The position numbers and the translations under genes were made by a program. From Bacteroidetes bacterium HGW-Bacteroidetes-2 (GTDB taxonomy: Bacteria > Bacteroidota > Bacteroidia > Flavobacteriales > Flavobacteriaceae), in assembly GCA_002842575.1 (NCBI GenBank), contig PHDJ01000001.1, positions 186,001 to 250,000 of the forward strand: a stretch of 64,000 nt of DNA, read 5' to 3'. Shown in pieces: positions 53,981-63,107 of this stretch (positions are counted from its first letter, which is position 1; the number at the start of each line of letters is the position of its first letter). The notes below the pieces were generated by a model. It was not told where the DNA came from and made no database searches. It saw only the letters and a list, made by a program, of their open reading frames with translations.

Positions 53981-54243
53981 TAAGTACAGTTTTCCATTTC
54001 GTAAATATAACACCCATTTTTTAAAATACTTTGTTTTATACTCTCAGTTGCTTCTTGTATATGGCAAAATTGGCATTCAGAAGAAGTTAACTTTTGCACT
54101 TCTATCTTTTTACTTAATAAGTATTTCATACCAAAGGTATATATTTTTTGTTCCTCTTTAATTGAGGCTGGCACTATAATATCAAAATGCATTATAATTC
54201 CATCTTTTTTGGTCACATAGGTATCCCAAACCGCTACTTTCAT
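53980..54243 (-). CDS. DUF2024-family protein
   Basis: An 87-aa protein starting MKVAVWDTYVTKKDGIIMHF and containing FDIIVPASIKEEQKIYTFG, a known small family of unknown function. CQFCH (59-63) is a CxxC-like pair that could bind metal or form a disulfide. It is coupled to the MarR-type gene by a one-base stop/start overlap. Confidence 0.82.
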   Translation of the reverse strand: MKVAVWDTYVTKKDGIIMHFDIIVPASIKEEQKIYTFGMKYLLSKKIEVQKLTSSECQFCHIQEATESIKQSILKNGCYIYEMENCT

Positions 54244-54275
54244 TTTTTTAAATACTTTAGGAATTTAATACGTTA

Positions 54276-54316
54276 AATTAACCCTTAAAGGAAACTCTTC
54301 CTAAAGGGGTTAATTT
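54276..54316 (-). terminator. Long imperfect hairpin after the thioredoxin-like gene
   Basis: AATTAACCCTT (from 54276) pairs with AAGGGGTTAATT (to 54315) with one bulge, and the inner AGGAA/TTCCT extends the stem. It lies 10 bp after the stop of the thioredoxin-like gene and before the DUF2024 start. Confidence 0.6.
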
Positions 54317-54325
54317 TTAAAACAA

Positions 54326-54559
54326 CTACCCTTTAACATCAGCCATAGATGCACCATAGTTAATGTGCAATACGTTTCCTGTTGGGGTAACTAAAGCTGG
54401 GACAGATTTAACACCTGCTCGTTCCGCCTCATCAATTCGGTTTCTAACTTCACCAATATTTACTACTTCAATTTCTGAAGCATTCATAAGGTTAACTAAT
54501 TCTTGTTCTGCACTTACACAAACAGGACAGCCTGCGTGATAAAAAATGGATTTTGCCAT
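54326..54559 (-). CDS. Thioredoxin-fold small protein
   Basis: A 77-aa protein with CPVC redox motif in SIFYHAGCPVCVSAEQEL at the N-terminus and cis-Pro region GVKSVPALVT. It is glutaredoxin-sized. The ATG at 54559 (MAKSIFYHAG) is preferred; the frame extends 13 codons upstream with no family support. A cytoplasmic disulfide or thiol-transfer role is likely. Confidence 0.83.
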   Translation of the reverse strand: MAKSIFYHAGCPVCVSAEQELVNLMNASEIEVVNIGEVRNRIDEAERAGVKSVPALVTPTGNVLHINYGASMADVKG

Positions 54560-54689
54560 GAGTTCTAAATTTTTATATTTTGCAATATTGCAACACAAAT
54601 ATAGTAAGGATTCCTAACTTTAAAAATATTTGTATTAATTTTAACATTTTATAATAACAGGTAGTTGCTTAAAGCTATTTGTGTTTGTG

Positions 54690-54697
54690 TAATTTTG
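54690..54697 (+). promoter_or_regulatory. -7 element of the SCO1 gene
   Basis: TAATTTTG matches TAnnTTTG fully and lies 22 bp before the ATG at 54720. A TTG at 54664-54666 is a possible -33 element at slightly long spacing. Confidence 0.55.
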
Positions 54698-54719
54698 CAA
54701 TCAAATATCTTTTTGGTTT

Positions 54720-55388
54720 ATGTTGCACTTCTTTTCCAAATTCAAATTTCTTGCTGTGGTAATGTTTATACTTTCAGCAATTGTGCTCTATTTTATTTAT
54801 GGCGCATTAAAAACCACTCCAAAATTACCAGTTTACCAGCCAAATATGGTAAATGCAGAATTGGTAGATAGTACGTTACAATACATTCGAAAATACCACA
54901 CCATTGCAGATTTTGCCCTTACCAATCAAAATGGCGAAATTATTACCCAAAACAATTACAAAAACAAAATTTATATTGCCGATTTCTTCTTCACTACCTG
55001 CCCAACGATTTGCCCCATAATGACCGATAATATGGTAAAGCTGCAAGAAATTTTGAAAAACCAAGAGGATGTTTTATTGCTTTCTCATAGCGTAACCCCA
55101 AAAATAGATAGTGTTCTGGCAATAAAAGCCTATGCGCTTAAAAAAGGAGTGAATGATGCGAAATGGAACATGCTAACCGGTGACAAAAAACAAATTTACG
55201 ACCTTGCTAGAAAATCCTATTTAGTGGCAAAAGATGAACCTTATGGAGGCGATTACGATATGATTCACACAGAAAACTTTGTTTTAGTGGACACTAAAAG
55301 GCGCATTAGAGGCTATTATGACGGTACTAATTGGGAAGAAATGGAAAAATTATTGGAGGATATTAAAATTCTTAAGATGGAAAATTAA
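54720..55388 (+). CDS. SCO1/SenC-family copper protein
   Basis: A 222-aa membrane-anchored thioredoxin-fold protein. The single N-terminal helix (about 10-28) anchors it; the copper ligands are Cys94 and Cys98 in FFTTCPTICPIM, and His183 in DYDMIHTENF. SCO proteins deliver copper to the CuA site of cytochrome c oxidase or act as thiol reductants. No oxidase gene lies nearby. It faces away from the thioredoxin-like gene. Confidence 0.9.
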   Translation: MLHFFSKFKFLAVVMFILSAIVLYFIYGALKTTPKLPVYQPNMVNAELVDSTLQYIRKYHTIADFALTNQNGEIITQNNYKNKIYIADFFFTTCPTICPIMTDNMVKLQEILKNQEDVLLLSHSVTPKIDSVLAIKAYALKKGVNDAKWNMLTGDKKQIYDLARKSYLVAKDEPYGGDYDMIHTENFVLVDTKRRIRGYYDGTNWEEMEKLLEDIKILKMEN

Positions 55389-55459
55389 TAAAATTTTTAT
55401 CTAATATACTAAACTGATTTAATTAACATAAATATCGTTTTTTACTACTGCAAATTGCA

Positions 55460-55493
55460 TACATTTGCATTATTTAAAATGAATCTAAATAAT
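55460..55493 (+). promoter_or_regulatory. feo promoter with an overlapping inverted repeat
   Basis: TACATTTG (55460-55467) is a perfect -7 element. Immediately downstream, ATTATTTA (55469-55476) and TAAATAAT (55486-55493) form an 8-bp inverted repeat with 9-bp spacer over the expected start site. This is a good place for an iron-dependent repressor (Fur or DtxR type), but the site's identity is not established. Confidence 0.55.
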
Positions 55494-55494
55494 A

Positions 55495-55722
55495 ATGCTC
55501 ACAATTGCTTCTCTCAAAATAGGACAACACGCAATTATTAAAGATATATCTATTGATGTGGTGCCTTTAAAGCTTTTAGAAATGGGCTGTCTTCCAGGAA
55601 ATGAAGTGTCATTAATTCATATTGCCCCTCTTAAAGACCCTTTATTTATAGATATAAATGGCTGTCATATGGCAATTAGAAAAGAAATGGCCAAGCTAAT
55701 TGAAGTAGAATTGATTTCTTAA
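55495..55722 (+). CDS. feoA: FeoA domain protein
   Basis: A 75-aa SH3-like protein: PLKLLEMGCLPGNEVSLIHI and PLFIDINGCHMAIRKEMAKL are typical FeoA. It supports ferrous iron uptake by FeoB, which starts 3 bp after its stop. The two genes and the Cys-rich mini-gene at 57832 form the feo operon. Confidence 0.92.
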   Translation: MLTIASLKIGQHAIIKDISIDVVPLKLLEMGCLPGNEVSLIHIAPLKDPLFIDINGCHMAIRKEMAKLIEVELIS

Positions 55723-55725
55723 TTT

Positions 55726-57825
55726 ATGGCACGACAAATTAATGTAGCCCTCATAGGAAACCCAAATACGGGCAAAACCTCTGTTTTCAATCAGCTTACT
55801 GGACTAAAACAGAAAGTAGGAAACTATCCCGGCATTACCGTTGAAAAAAAACAAGGCATTTGCTCTTTGCCCCGAGGTCTTAAAGCCACTATTTTAGATT
55901 TACCCGGCACCTATAGTCTTAATGCTTGCTCTTTAGATGAAAATGTAGTTATTGAGTTACTGTTAAATAAAAACGACAAAGATTTTCCAGATGTGGTTAT
56001 CGTGGTTGCAGATATAGAAAACTTAAAAAGAAATCTCCTGCTTTTTACACAAATAAAAGATTTAGGAATACCCACCATACTCGCCATTAATATGGCCGAC
56101 CAAATGGCTAGAAAAGCTATTTCTGTAAACATTAAAATTTTAGAAGAAAAATTACAAACAAAAATTGTGCTTATTAGCTCCAGAAAAAATACTGGGTTTG
56201 AGCAGCTAAAAGACTTAATAACCAATTACTCCTTTCTCTCCACAAAGCCTTGTATAAATGCATCCCAAATAGCACCAGATTATTTTGACCGTTTGCAAAA
56301 AGCTTTCCCCAATCAAGAATTATATAAACTTTGGCTTGTTATAAACCAAGATGTTAATTTTGGAAAATTAAACAGACAGACTCTAGTAGTCCCAACTGAT
56401 TTTAAAACGGAATCGAATGCCAATTTAAAACGCTTACAACAAAAAGAAACTATTTTACGCTACCTTTTTATTAATAAAATTTTAAAGGAAACTGTCCTAA
56501 TAGATAAAGGTAATGCCAAAGATTTTCAAAGCAAACTAGATAGAATTCTTATTCACAAATTTTGGGGTTATATAATATTTTTTAGTATCCTGATGCTTAT
56601 TTTTCAGGCCATATTTGACTGGAGTCGTTATCCAATGGACTTTATTGATGTTCAATTTGCAGCACTCAGCGAATGGACAAAAACAGCACTGCCAGAAGGT
56701 GTTTTCACTAACCTTATTGCAGAAGGCATTATCCCAGGTTTAGCAGGTGTTATTATTTTTATTCCACAAATTGCCTTCCTCTTTTTTTTTATTTCCATTT
56801 TAGAAGAAACAGGCTATATGAGCCGAGTTGTGTTTTTAATGGATAAAATTATGCGCCGTTTTGGATTAAGCGGTAAAAGTGTGGTTCCATTAGTTTCTGG
56901 CACTGCTTGTGCCATACCAGCAATAATGGCGGCCAGAAATATTGAAAGTTGGAAAGAGCGTTTAATTACCATTTTAGTTACCCCTTTAACTACTTGTTCG
57001 GCTAGGCTTCCTGTTTATTTAATTATTATTTCATTAGTAATTCCTCAGCAACGGATTTTCGGTATTTTTAGTCTTCAAGGAATAACACTAATGTTATTAT
57101 ACCTTCTTGGCTTTAGTGCTGCCATTTTTTCAGCATTCTTACTAGACAAAATATTAACCATTAAAAATAAAAGCTTTTTTGTAATTGAAATGCCAAACTA
57201 TAAATTTCCTTTACCTAAAAATATTATTTATAATGTCATCGAGAAAACAAAAGCATTTATTTTTGGTGCCGGAAAAATTATTATGGCAATTTCAATTGTA
57301 TTATGGGTATTAGCCTCCTTTGGCCCAGGTGATTTTAATAAAGCAAAAGAGATTGTAAGTGCCAAAATAGCCTCTCAAAATCTTTCGTCAGAAAATTTAG
57401 ATACTGAAATAGCCTCATTCAAATTAGAAAATTCATATATTGGTATAATGGGCAAAGCCATTGAACCAGTAGTAAAACCACTGGGTTTTGATTGGAAAAT
57501 TGGAATTGCCCTAATAAGTTCATTTGCTGCTCGTGAGGTTTTTGTAGGAACATTAGCCACCATTTACAGCGTTGGCAGTAACGAAGAAGAAACCATCAAA
57601 AATCGCATGGCTGCTGAAATAAATCCTGTTTTAGGCACTCCATTGTTTAATTTTGCAAGTGGAATTTCTCTTCTTTTATTTTATGCCTTTGCAATGCAAT
57701 GTATGAGTACTTTGGCTATTGTAAAACAGGAAACTAATAGTTGGAAATGGCCGATATGGCAATTTTTTTCGTTAACAACTATCGCTTATATTACTGCATT
57801 AATAGCATACCAACTTTTAAAATAA
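55726..57825 (+). CDS. feoB: Ferrous iron transporter FeoB
   Basis: A 699-aa inner-membrane protein. The N-terminal G-protein domain has G1 GNPNTGKTS (11-19), G3 DLPGTY and G4 NMAD; a helical spacer domain follows, then the Gate domains (PLVSGTACAIPAIMAARNI; TPLTTCSARLPVYLIII; SSFAAREVFVGTLATIY). It imports Fe2+ driven by GTP or ion gradients. Length is typical. Confidence 0.95.
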   Translation: MARQINVALIGNPNTGKTSVFNQLTGLKQKVGNYPGITVEKKQGICSLPRGLKATILDLPGTYSLNACSLDENVVIELLLNKNDKDFPDVVIVVADIENLKRNLLLFTQIKDLGIPTILAINMADQMARKAISVNIKILEEKLQTKIVLISSRKNTGFEQLKDLITNYSFLSTKPCINASQIAPDYFDRLQKAFPNQELYKLWLVINQDVNFGKLNRQTLVVPTDFKTESNANLKRLQQKETILRYLFINKILKETVLIDKGNAKDFQSKLDRILIHKFWGYIIFFSILMLIFQAIFDWSRYPMDFIDVQFAALSEWTKTALPEGVFTNLIAEGIIPGLAGVIIFIPQIAFLFFFISILEETGYMSRVVFLMDKIMRRFGLSGKSVVPLVSGTACAIPAIMAARNIESWKERLITILVTPLTTCSARLPVYLIIISLVIPQQRIFGIFSLQGITLMLLYLLGFSAAIFSAFLLDKILTIKNKSFFVIEMPNYKFPLPKNIIYNVIEKTKAFIFGAGKIIMAISIVLWVLASFGPGDFNKAKEIVSAKIASQNLSSENLDTEIASFKLENSYIGIMGKAIEPVVKPLGFDWKIGIALISSFAAREVFVGTLATIYSVGSNEEETIKNRMAAEINPVLGTPLFNFASGISLLLFYAFAMQCMSTLAIVKQETNSWKWPIWQFFSLTTIAYITALIAYQLLK

Positions 57826-57831
57826 TACCAA

Positions 57832-57978
57832 ATGCAAACTCTATTCGTAATTTTAATGTTTTGCCTTGCTGCAGGATACTTACTTAAAAAATTCATTTGG
57901 CTTCCTTTTATAGAAACACTACAAAAGAAAAAAGGAAAATCCTCCAAATGCGGAAAAAATAACTGCGGCTGCCACTAA
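57832..57978 (+). CDS. FeoB-associated Cys-rich mini-membrane protein
   Basis: A 48-aa ORF 6 bp after feoB. One N-terminal membrane helix (about 2-22) is followed by a basic stretch and a tail SKCGKNNCGCH with three cysteines and a final His. Proteins of this form follow feoB in many bacteria and are thought to be a FeoC-like accessory; the cysteines may bind iron. Its stop lies 4 bp from the convergent gene at 57982. Confidence 0.8.
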   Translation: MQTLFVILMFCLAAGYLLKKFIWLPFIETLQKKKGKSSKCGKNNCGCH

Positions 57979-57981
57979 TCT

Positions 57982-58407
57982 TTATTTTTTTTCTTTGTAA
58001 ACTAAAAGAGTGTAGGTCGTTACGTCCGTAATTTTTTCATATTCAGGATAAGGCTCTATAGAAAAGGCTTTTAACCTGTAATTTCCGTAATCAAACAAGG
58101 TTTTATTTGTAATCTCCCCTTCTTTGGTTTGTCCAAATATAATCTCTTTTTGTGAAAGTAATTTCCCTTTTTCCTTTACTTCTATAACCACTTTTGCTTG
58201 TCCAGCCCAAATGCAAGTAACTCCAGATGGGCAACGAGAATCTTCTAGTACCTCTTTAAAATATATCGTAATTCCATCAAAAGTAATTTCCTGTCCTATA
58301 CCTACTTTTGTAACAATAACTGGCGATGCAATTTGCTCGTTATCCTGTGCAGTTACCCAGCTAAATATAAACAAACAAATAAAAGTTAAAATAGTTCTCA
58401 TTTTCAA
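57982..58407 (-). CDS. Exported protein of unknown function
   Basis: A 141-aa protein with a signal peptide (1-20, VTAQ). The mature part is beta-rich and contains EDSRCPSGVTCIWAGQAKVV, a conserved pattern in a small bacterial family with a probable disulfide between the two Cys. No function is known to me. It converges with the feo operon. Confidence 0.7.
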   Translation of the reverse strand: MKMRTILTFICLFIFSWVTAQDNEQIASPVIVTKVGIGQEITFDGITIYFKEVLEDSRCPSGVTCIWAGQAKVVIEVKEKGKLLSQKEIIFGQTKEGEITNKTLFDYGNYRLKAFSIEPYPEYEKITDVTTYTLLVYKEKK

Positions 58408-58517
58408 AGATATTTATAGTCAAAAATAAGAAATATTTTCTGAGCAGTTAATCTTATAGTTACTTGATTCCATTTTCATATATTTACAATATATTTATTC
58501 CTCTTAAACAACTCACA

Positions 58518-60164
58518 ATGATTAAACATTTACTTTTTACCTTCTTTTTTGGGTTACTTTGGTTTCCATTAATTGCTCAAAACAACTACCCTACAAGTCA
58601 GGAAATAACGCAACGCCTTCAAAAACTAAACACTAACAAAGTCGCCTCTCTTACTTCGCTAACTAAATCTGAAGGCGGCCAAGACATTTGGGTGCTTAAA
58701 GTGGGCACCGGCGATTTTAACAATAAACCAGCCATTGCAGTAGTTGGGGGAGCAGAAGGTTTTCATGTATTGAGTGTTGAGCTTGCGCTTCAGTTTGCAG
58801 AAAGATTAATAAACCTGCACCCTGAAATTTTAGAAAAGACTACCTTCTATATTTTTCCAAACATGTCGCCCGATGCTTACAATCAATATTACAACAATCT
58901 AAAATATGAACGCCGAGGCAACGCAACAAAAGCAGATCAAGACAGAGATGGAAGTATTAATGAAGACCCTTATGAAGACCTCAATAAAGATGGACTTATC
59001 ACTCAAATGCGTATAGAAAGTCCGTTAGGCGATTACGTCTTGCACCCCACAGATGCCCGTGTTTTAGTAAAAGCAGACCGAGCTAAGGGTGAAGCAGGCA
59101 GCTATATTGTATATTCTGAAGGTATAGATAACGACAAAGACGGAAAATTAAATGAAGATTTAGAAGAAGGCATAGCCTTTAATACAAATTTTACCTATAA
59201 ATTCCCAGTTTTTCAACCCTTAGCAGGTGACTTTCCCGTTTCACAAAAAGAAACAAGAGCACTTGTTGATTATCTTTTTGACCAATGGAATATATTTGCC
59301 TTCGTAACATTTAGTCCAGCAAATAATCTTTCCGAACCCTTAAAATTTAATGAAGGAGATGCCAAAAAAAGAGTGTTAACCTCTATGCTCAAAAAAGATA
59401 TAGCAACAAACAAAATGGTTTCAGACCTTTATAACAAGACCGTTTCACAAAAAGCATTTCAACAAGATAACCAAGGCACCGATGGCGACTTTTTTCAATG
59501 GGCATATTTTCATTTTGGAAGATACAGTTTTAGCACTCCCGGATGGTGGATACCAGAAGTAAAAGCTGAAAAAACAGAGGAAAAAGAAGAAGAAAAAGAC
59601 AAAAAACCCGATGCCAAAGAAAAACCCATCGTTACTAAAGAATCTAATTTTATGGCTTGGGCAGACCAACAGAATTTAAAAAATATTTTTGTTCCTTGGA
59701 TTACTGTATCTCACCCCGATTTTCCTAACCAAAAAGTAGAAGTGGGCGGCATAAAACCTTTTGTAATGCAGAATCCTCCATTTAATATGGTAGATAGCAT
59801 TGCCATACAACACACCAATTTCATTTTAAAATTGGCTGCAATGCAGCCCAAACTAGAATTTCACAACTTAAAAGTAGAAAAACTCAGTGGTGGGCTTAGC
59901 AGAATTACAGCAGATTTATTTAACAATTCTCCTTTGCCTACCCATTCAGAGCTAGGTGAAAAATCAAGATGGCTTCGTAAAATAAGAATTGATATCACCA
60001 AAGATAAAAAAGAGGTTATTGCAGGAAACACCATCCATCTCATCGATAAATTAGATGCTTTTGAAACCAAAACCATGTCTTGGATTGTAAAAGGATCCGG
60101 AAATGTAGAAATCAAAGCCGGTGCTGCACATTGTGGCATTGCAACTCTTAACACAAAATTATAA
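58518..60164 (+). CDS. M14-like protein without zinc ligands
   Basis: A 548-aa exported protein (signal 1-21, IAQ). The ATG at 58518 is chosen because MIKHLLFTFFF is a proper signal peptide; the open frame begins at 58464. The fold is that of M14 zinc carboxypeptidases, but where the tandem neighbour has DGNIHSNE this protein has GGAEGFHV, and the SYHNYGG segment reads FSPANNL, so all zinc ligands appear lost. Two EF-hand-like acidic loops (DQDRDGSINED, DNDKDGKLNED) probably bind calcium. A Lys/Glu-rich insert lies near residues 350-375. It is likely a non-catalytic, substrate-binding partner of the next gene. Confidence 0.85.
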   Translation: MIKHLLFTFFFGLLWFPLIAQNNYPTSQEITQRLQKLNTNKVASLTSLTKSEGGQDIWVLKVGTGDFNNKPAIAVVGGAEGFHVLSVELALQFAERLINLHPEILEKTTFYIFPNMSPDAYNQYYNNLKYERRGNATKADQDRDGSINEDPYEDLNKDGLITQMRIESPLGDYVLHPTDARVLVKADRAKGEAGSYIVYSEGIDNDKDGKLNEDLEEGIAFNTNFTYKFPVFQPLAGDFPVSQKETRALVDYLFDQWNIFAFVTFSPANNLSEPLKFNEGDAKKRVLTSMLKKDIATNKMVSDLYNKTVSQKAFQQDNQGTDGDFFQWAYFHFGRYSFSTPGWWIPEVKAEKTEEKEEEKDKKPDAKEKPIVTKESNFMAWADQQNLKNIFVPWITVSHPDFPNQKVEVGGIKPFVMQNPPFNMVDSIAIQHTNFILKLAAMQPKLEFHNLKVEKLSGGLSRITADLFNNSPLPTHSELGEKSRWLRKIRIDITKDKKEVIAGNTIHLIDKLDAFETKTMSWIVKGSGNVEIKAGAAHCGIATLNTKL

Positions 60165-60166
60165 TT

Positions 60167-61900
60167 ATGAACAAGTCTATATATAGCTTCATTATCAGTT
60201 TTTTACTTAGCTGTTTCGCACTTTCAGAAACTAATGCACAAGAAAAATTTTTTAGAGCCATCGGCACTCCGCACCAACCTAAAGTAGAAGTAAGTTGGAA
60301 TCGTTATTATACGTATGAGGGTGTGACAGAAATAATGCAAAAAATCGCCAAAGCATACCCTAATTTAGCCCGTTTGGAAAGCATCGGAAAATCTGTAGAA
60401 GGTAGAAACATTTGGTCCATAGCCATCTCTGATTTTAAAACCGGAAATCCAGATAAAAAACCCGCTATGTATATTGACGGTAATATCCATTCAAATGAAA
60501 TTCAAGGCACTGAGTTTTCGTTGTACACAGCTTGGTACCTCACCGAAATGTTTGACGAGCTCGATTTTATAAAAGAATTACTACAAGACAAAACCTTTTA
60601 TATCGTGCCCACTATCAATCCTGACGCACGGGATAATTTTATGAAAGAACCAAACACACCACATTCTCCACGTTCAGGTATGCTCGTTTTAGATAACGAT
60701 GGCGATGGCGAGGCAGGTGAAGACAGATTTGACGATTTAAACGGCGATAACCACATTACACTTATGATTAGAAAATCAACCACAGGACGTTTTATCAAAG
60801 ATCCTTTAGACGATCGAAGATTAATGGAAGTTGGACCAGAACAAAAAGGAGAATATGAAATGCTCGGTTTTGAGGGTATTGACCGTGATGGCGATGGACG
60901 AGTAAATGAAGACGGCATAGGTTATTATGATCCTAATCGCGATTGGGGTTGGAAATGGCAGCCAGATTATGTGCAGCGAGGCGCATACAAGTATCCTTTT
61001 AGCTTACCAGAAACCAGAGCAGTAGCCGATTTTGTAATGAAACATCCTAACATTGCCGGTGCACAAAGCTATCACAACTATGGAGGTATGATTTTAAGAG
61101 GCCCCGGTGCCGAAGAAGATTTAGACACTTACAACAAAGAAGACGTTAAAATATATGATGCCATTGGCAAAAAAGGAGAAGAACTAATTCCAGGATATAA
61201 GTATTTAGTGGTGTATAAAGATTTATATTCTGTTTTTGGTGGAGAACTAGATTGGTTTTACGGTGGAAGAGGCATTTATACCTACACTAATGAACTGATG
61301 GTTTCCTATTTATATTATCATAAGAACGAAGGAAGAGCAAATCAGGAAGAAGAATTAAATGTAGATAAATACCTAACCTTTGGTGATGCCTTTGTGCCTT
61401 GGGTCGAATATAACCATCCACAATTTGGAACCATCGAAGTTGGCGGATTTAAAAAGAATTTCAGCAGAGCACATCCCGGATTTTTACTAGAACAAGATGC
61501 GCACAGAAACATGGCATTTACCATTTATCACGCTTACCATACCCCAAAATTAAGCGTGCTTAATGTACAAGAAAAAAGCTTAGGCGGTGGTTTAAAGGAA
61601 ATAACTGCAACTATTTACAACGAACGACTAATGCCTACCCACTCCAGTCAAGATTTAAAATACAACATCGAGCGACCTGATTATGTTTCCATAAGTGGCG
61701 CTAATGTAGTGGTTGGAATGGTCGTTGAAAATGAAGATTTTAATAAAGTAAAAGAACAAGTTCAAAATCCATCAAAAATATCTGTAGCAAACATTCCCGG
61801 ATTGGGAACCGTAAAAGTGCGCTGGATTATATCAGGTGGAGGCAACTATAGCATAAAAGTAGATTCTGCTAAAGGGGGTATAGTGGAGTGGAAAAAGTAA
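60167..61900 (+). CDS. M14-family zinc carboxypeptidase
   Basis: A 577-aa exported metallopeptidase (signal 1-24, NAQ). Zinc ligands are seen in DGNIHSNEIQG (HxxE) and in AQSYHNYGG; the catalytic Glu is probably that of TNELMVSY. Two calcium-loop-like insertions (DNDGDGEAGED, DRDGDGRVNED) follow the first ligands. It removes C-terminal residues from peptides outside the cytoplasm. It starts 2 bp after the inactive paralogue's stop, so the two are co-translated. Confidence 0.9.
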   Translation: MNKSIYSFIISFLLSCFALSETNAQEKFFRAIGTPHQPKVEVSWNRYYTYEGVTEIMQKIAKAYPNLARLESIGKSVEGRNIWSIAISDFKTGNPDKKPAMYIDGNIHSNEIQGTEFSLYTAWYLTEMFDELDFIKELLQDKTFYIVPTINPDARDNFMKEPNTPHSPRSGMLVLDNDGDGEAGEDRFDDLNGDNHITLMIRKSTTGRFIKDPLDDRRLMEVGPEQKGEYEMLGFEGIDRDGDGRVNEDGIGYYDPNRDWGWKWQPDYVQRGAYKYPFSLPETRAVADFVMKHPNIAGAQSYHNYGGMILRGPGAEEDLDTYNKEDVKIYDAIGKKGEELIPGYKYLVVYKDLYSVFGGELDWFYGGRGIYTYTNELMVSYLYYHKNEGRANQEEELNVDKYLTFGDAFVPWVEYNHPQFGTIEVGGFKKNFSRAHPGFLLEQDAHRNMAFTIYHAYHTPKLSVLNVQEKSLGGGLKEITATIYNERLMPTHSSQDLKYNIERPDYVSISGANVVVGMVVENEDFNKVKEQVQNPSKISVANIPGLGTVKVRWIISGGGNYSIKVDSAKGGIVEWKK

Positions 61901-61975
61901 AAAAACGCTGTTTATGCATTATAAATTCATTTTTTTTTAATAATTTTAATTTAACTAACTAACAAACTTTATATT

Positions 61976-62458
61976 ATGAAAAAACTAATGCTTATTGCTG
62001 CAATTGCAGTTTTTGGATTATCAGCTGTGCAAGCACAGGAAGAGGGTTTTAAAATTGGCGTGAACTTTGGTTTACCAGTTGGTGACATAGATGATGTGTC
62101 ATCATTTAATGCCGGCTTAGATCTTAGCTATATGTTTGATATAGTAGATTCTTTTCAAGTGGGCCCTTCTGTTGGCTATTCTCATTTTTTTCTAAAGAGT
62201 GAGTTTTCAGATTTTGACGACATTCAGTTTTTACCATTATCTGCGTCAGCCAGATTTTTTGCCTCTGAAGATTTATTTTTTGGAGCAAATTTAGGGTATG
62301 CACTTGGTATCGATGATGGAAATGATGGCGGATTTTATTATAGACCTAATGTTGGTTACAACCTTGGTCCTGTAGCTTTAATTCTTAGTTATCAAGGAGT
62401 AAGTGTTGATGGATTTACGTCTTCGTCAATTAATCTTGGAGTCGAAATTGGTTTATAA
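61976..62458 (+). CDS. Small outer-membrane beta-barrel protein
   Basis: A 160-aa protein with a signal peptide (1-20, VQAQ) and alternating aromatic beta strands (GFKIGVNFGLPVG, YMFDIVDSFQVGPSVGYSHF, FFGANLGYALG), ending SSINLGVEIGL. This fits an eight-stranded OmpX/OmpW-like porin-family barrel. It stands alone, followed by a terminator. Confidence 0.8.
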   Translation: MKKLMLIAAIAVFGLSAVQAQEEGFKIGVNFGLPVGDIDDVSSFNAGLDLSYMFDIVDSFQVGPSVGYSHFFLKSEFSDFDDIQFLPLSASARFFASEDLFFGANLGYALGIDDGNDGGFYYRPNVGYNLGPVALILSYQGVSVDGFTSSSINLGVEIGL

Positions 62459-62479
62459 ATTTTTTATAGTTCAATTCAG

Positions 62480-62506
62480 GGAGAGCTTTTGCTCTCCTTT
62501 TTTTAT
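62480..62506 (+). terminator. Rho-independent terminator
   Basis: GGAGAGC (62480-62486) pairs with GCTCTCC (62491-62497) with a TTTT loop and a run of T. It is 22 bp after the stop of the beta-barrel gene. Confidence 0.8.
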
Positions 62507-62613
62507 TTATATTCGTAATAGATTAAATCAAACATCTCTAAGTAATCATAAATTGAAATAATAATTTTGTGTTCCTGTTCCCTCGAACTTATAAAATTAC
62601 TAAATACTAACAG

Positions 62614-63036
62614 ATGAAAATCATCATCATCAACGGACCCAATCTCAATCTACTTGGAAAAAGAGAAACAGCCATCTATGGCTCAAAAAGCTTTGATGAT
62701 TTTTTTGTTGAAATGCAATTCAAATACAAAGAAATTGAACTCACCTTTTTTCAATCAAATATTGAAGGCGAACTCATTGATAAACTTCAAGAAGTGGGGT
62801 ACTCTTTTGATGGTATTGTTTTAAATGCTGCTGCTTATACCCATACCTCAGTTGGTATTGGAGACGCCGTTAAAGCCATTGAAACTCCGGTTGTGGAGGT
62901 ACACATCTCAAACACATTTTCCAGAGAAGATTACAGACATATTTCATACATCGCTCCAAACGCTATAGGAGTTATTGCTGGTTTTGGTCTCCAAAGTTAT
63001 GAGCTGGCAATTCAAAGTTTTGTATCGGGAAAATAA
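62614..63036 (+). CDS. aroQ: Type II 3-dehydroquinate dehydratase
   Basis: A 140-aa shikimate-pathway enzyme with INGPNLNLLGKRE at the N-terminus, the active-site loop (Tyr23 region YGSKSF), LNAAAYTHTSVGIGDAV and VEVHISNTFSREDYRHISY. It dehydrates 3-dehydroquinate to 3-dehydroshikimate. Length is standard. Confidence 0.95.
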   Translation: MKIIIINGPNLNLLGKRETAIYGSKSFDDFFVEMQFKYKEIELTFFQSNIEGELIDKLQEVGYSFDGIVLNAAAYTHTSVGIGDAVKAIETPVVEVHISNTFSREDYRHISYIAPNAIGVIAGFGLQSYELAIQSFVSGK

Positions 63037-63107
63037 AAGCTTGAAATCACAAACTTACACCTTCCACTTAATATTACACCCCATACTGGGTTTCTGGTCT
63101 TTGCGTT

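Noticed and set aside
53981-54013. Upstream start for the MarR-type regulator
   Set aside because: It would overlap the DUF2024 gene by 34 nt, and the TAATG overlap at 53980 gives a better coupled start.
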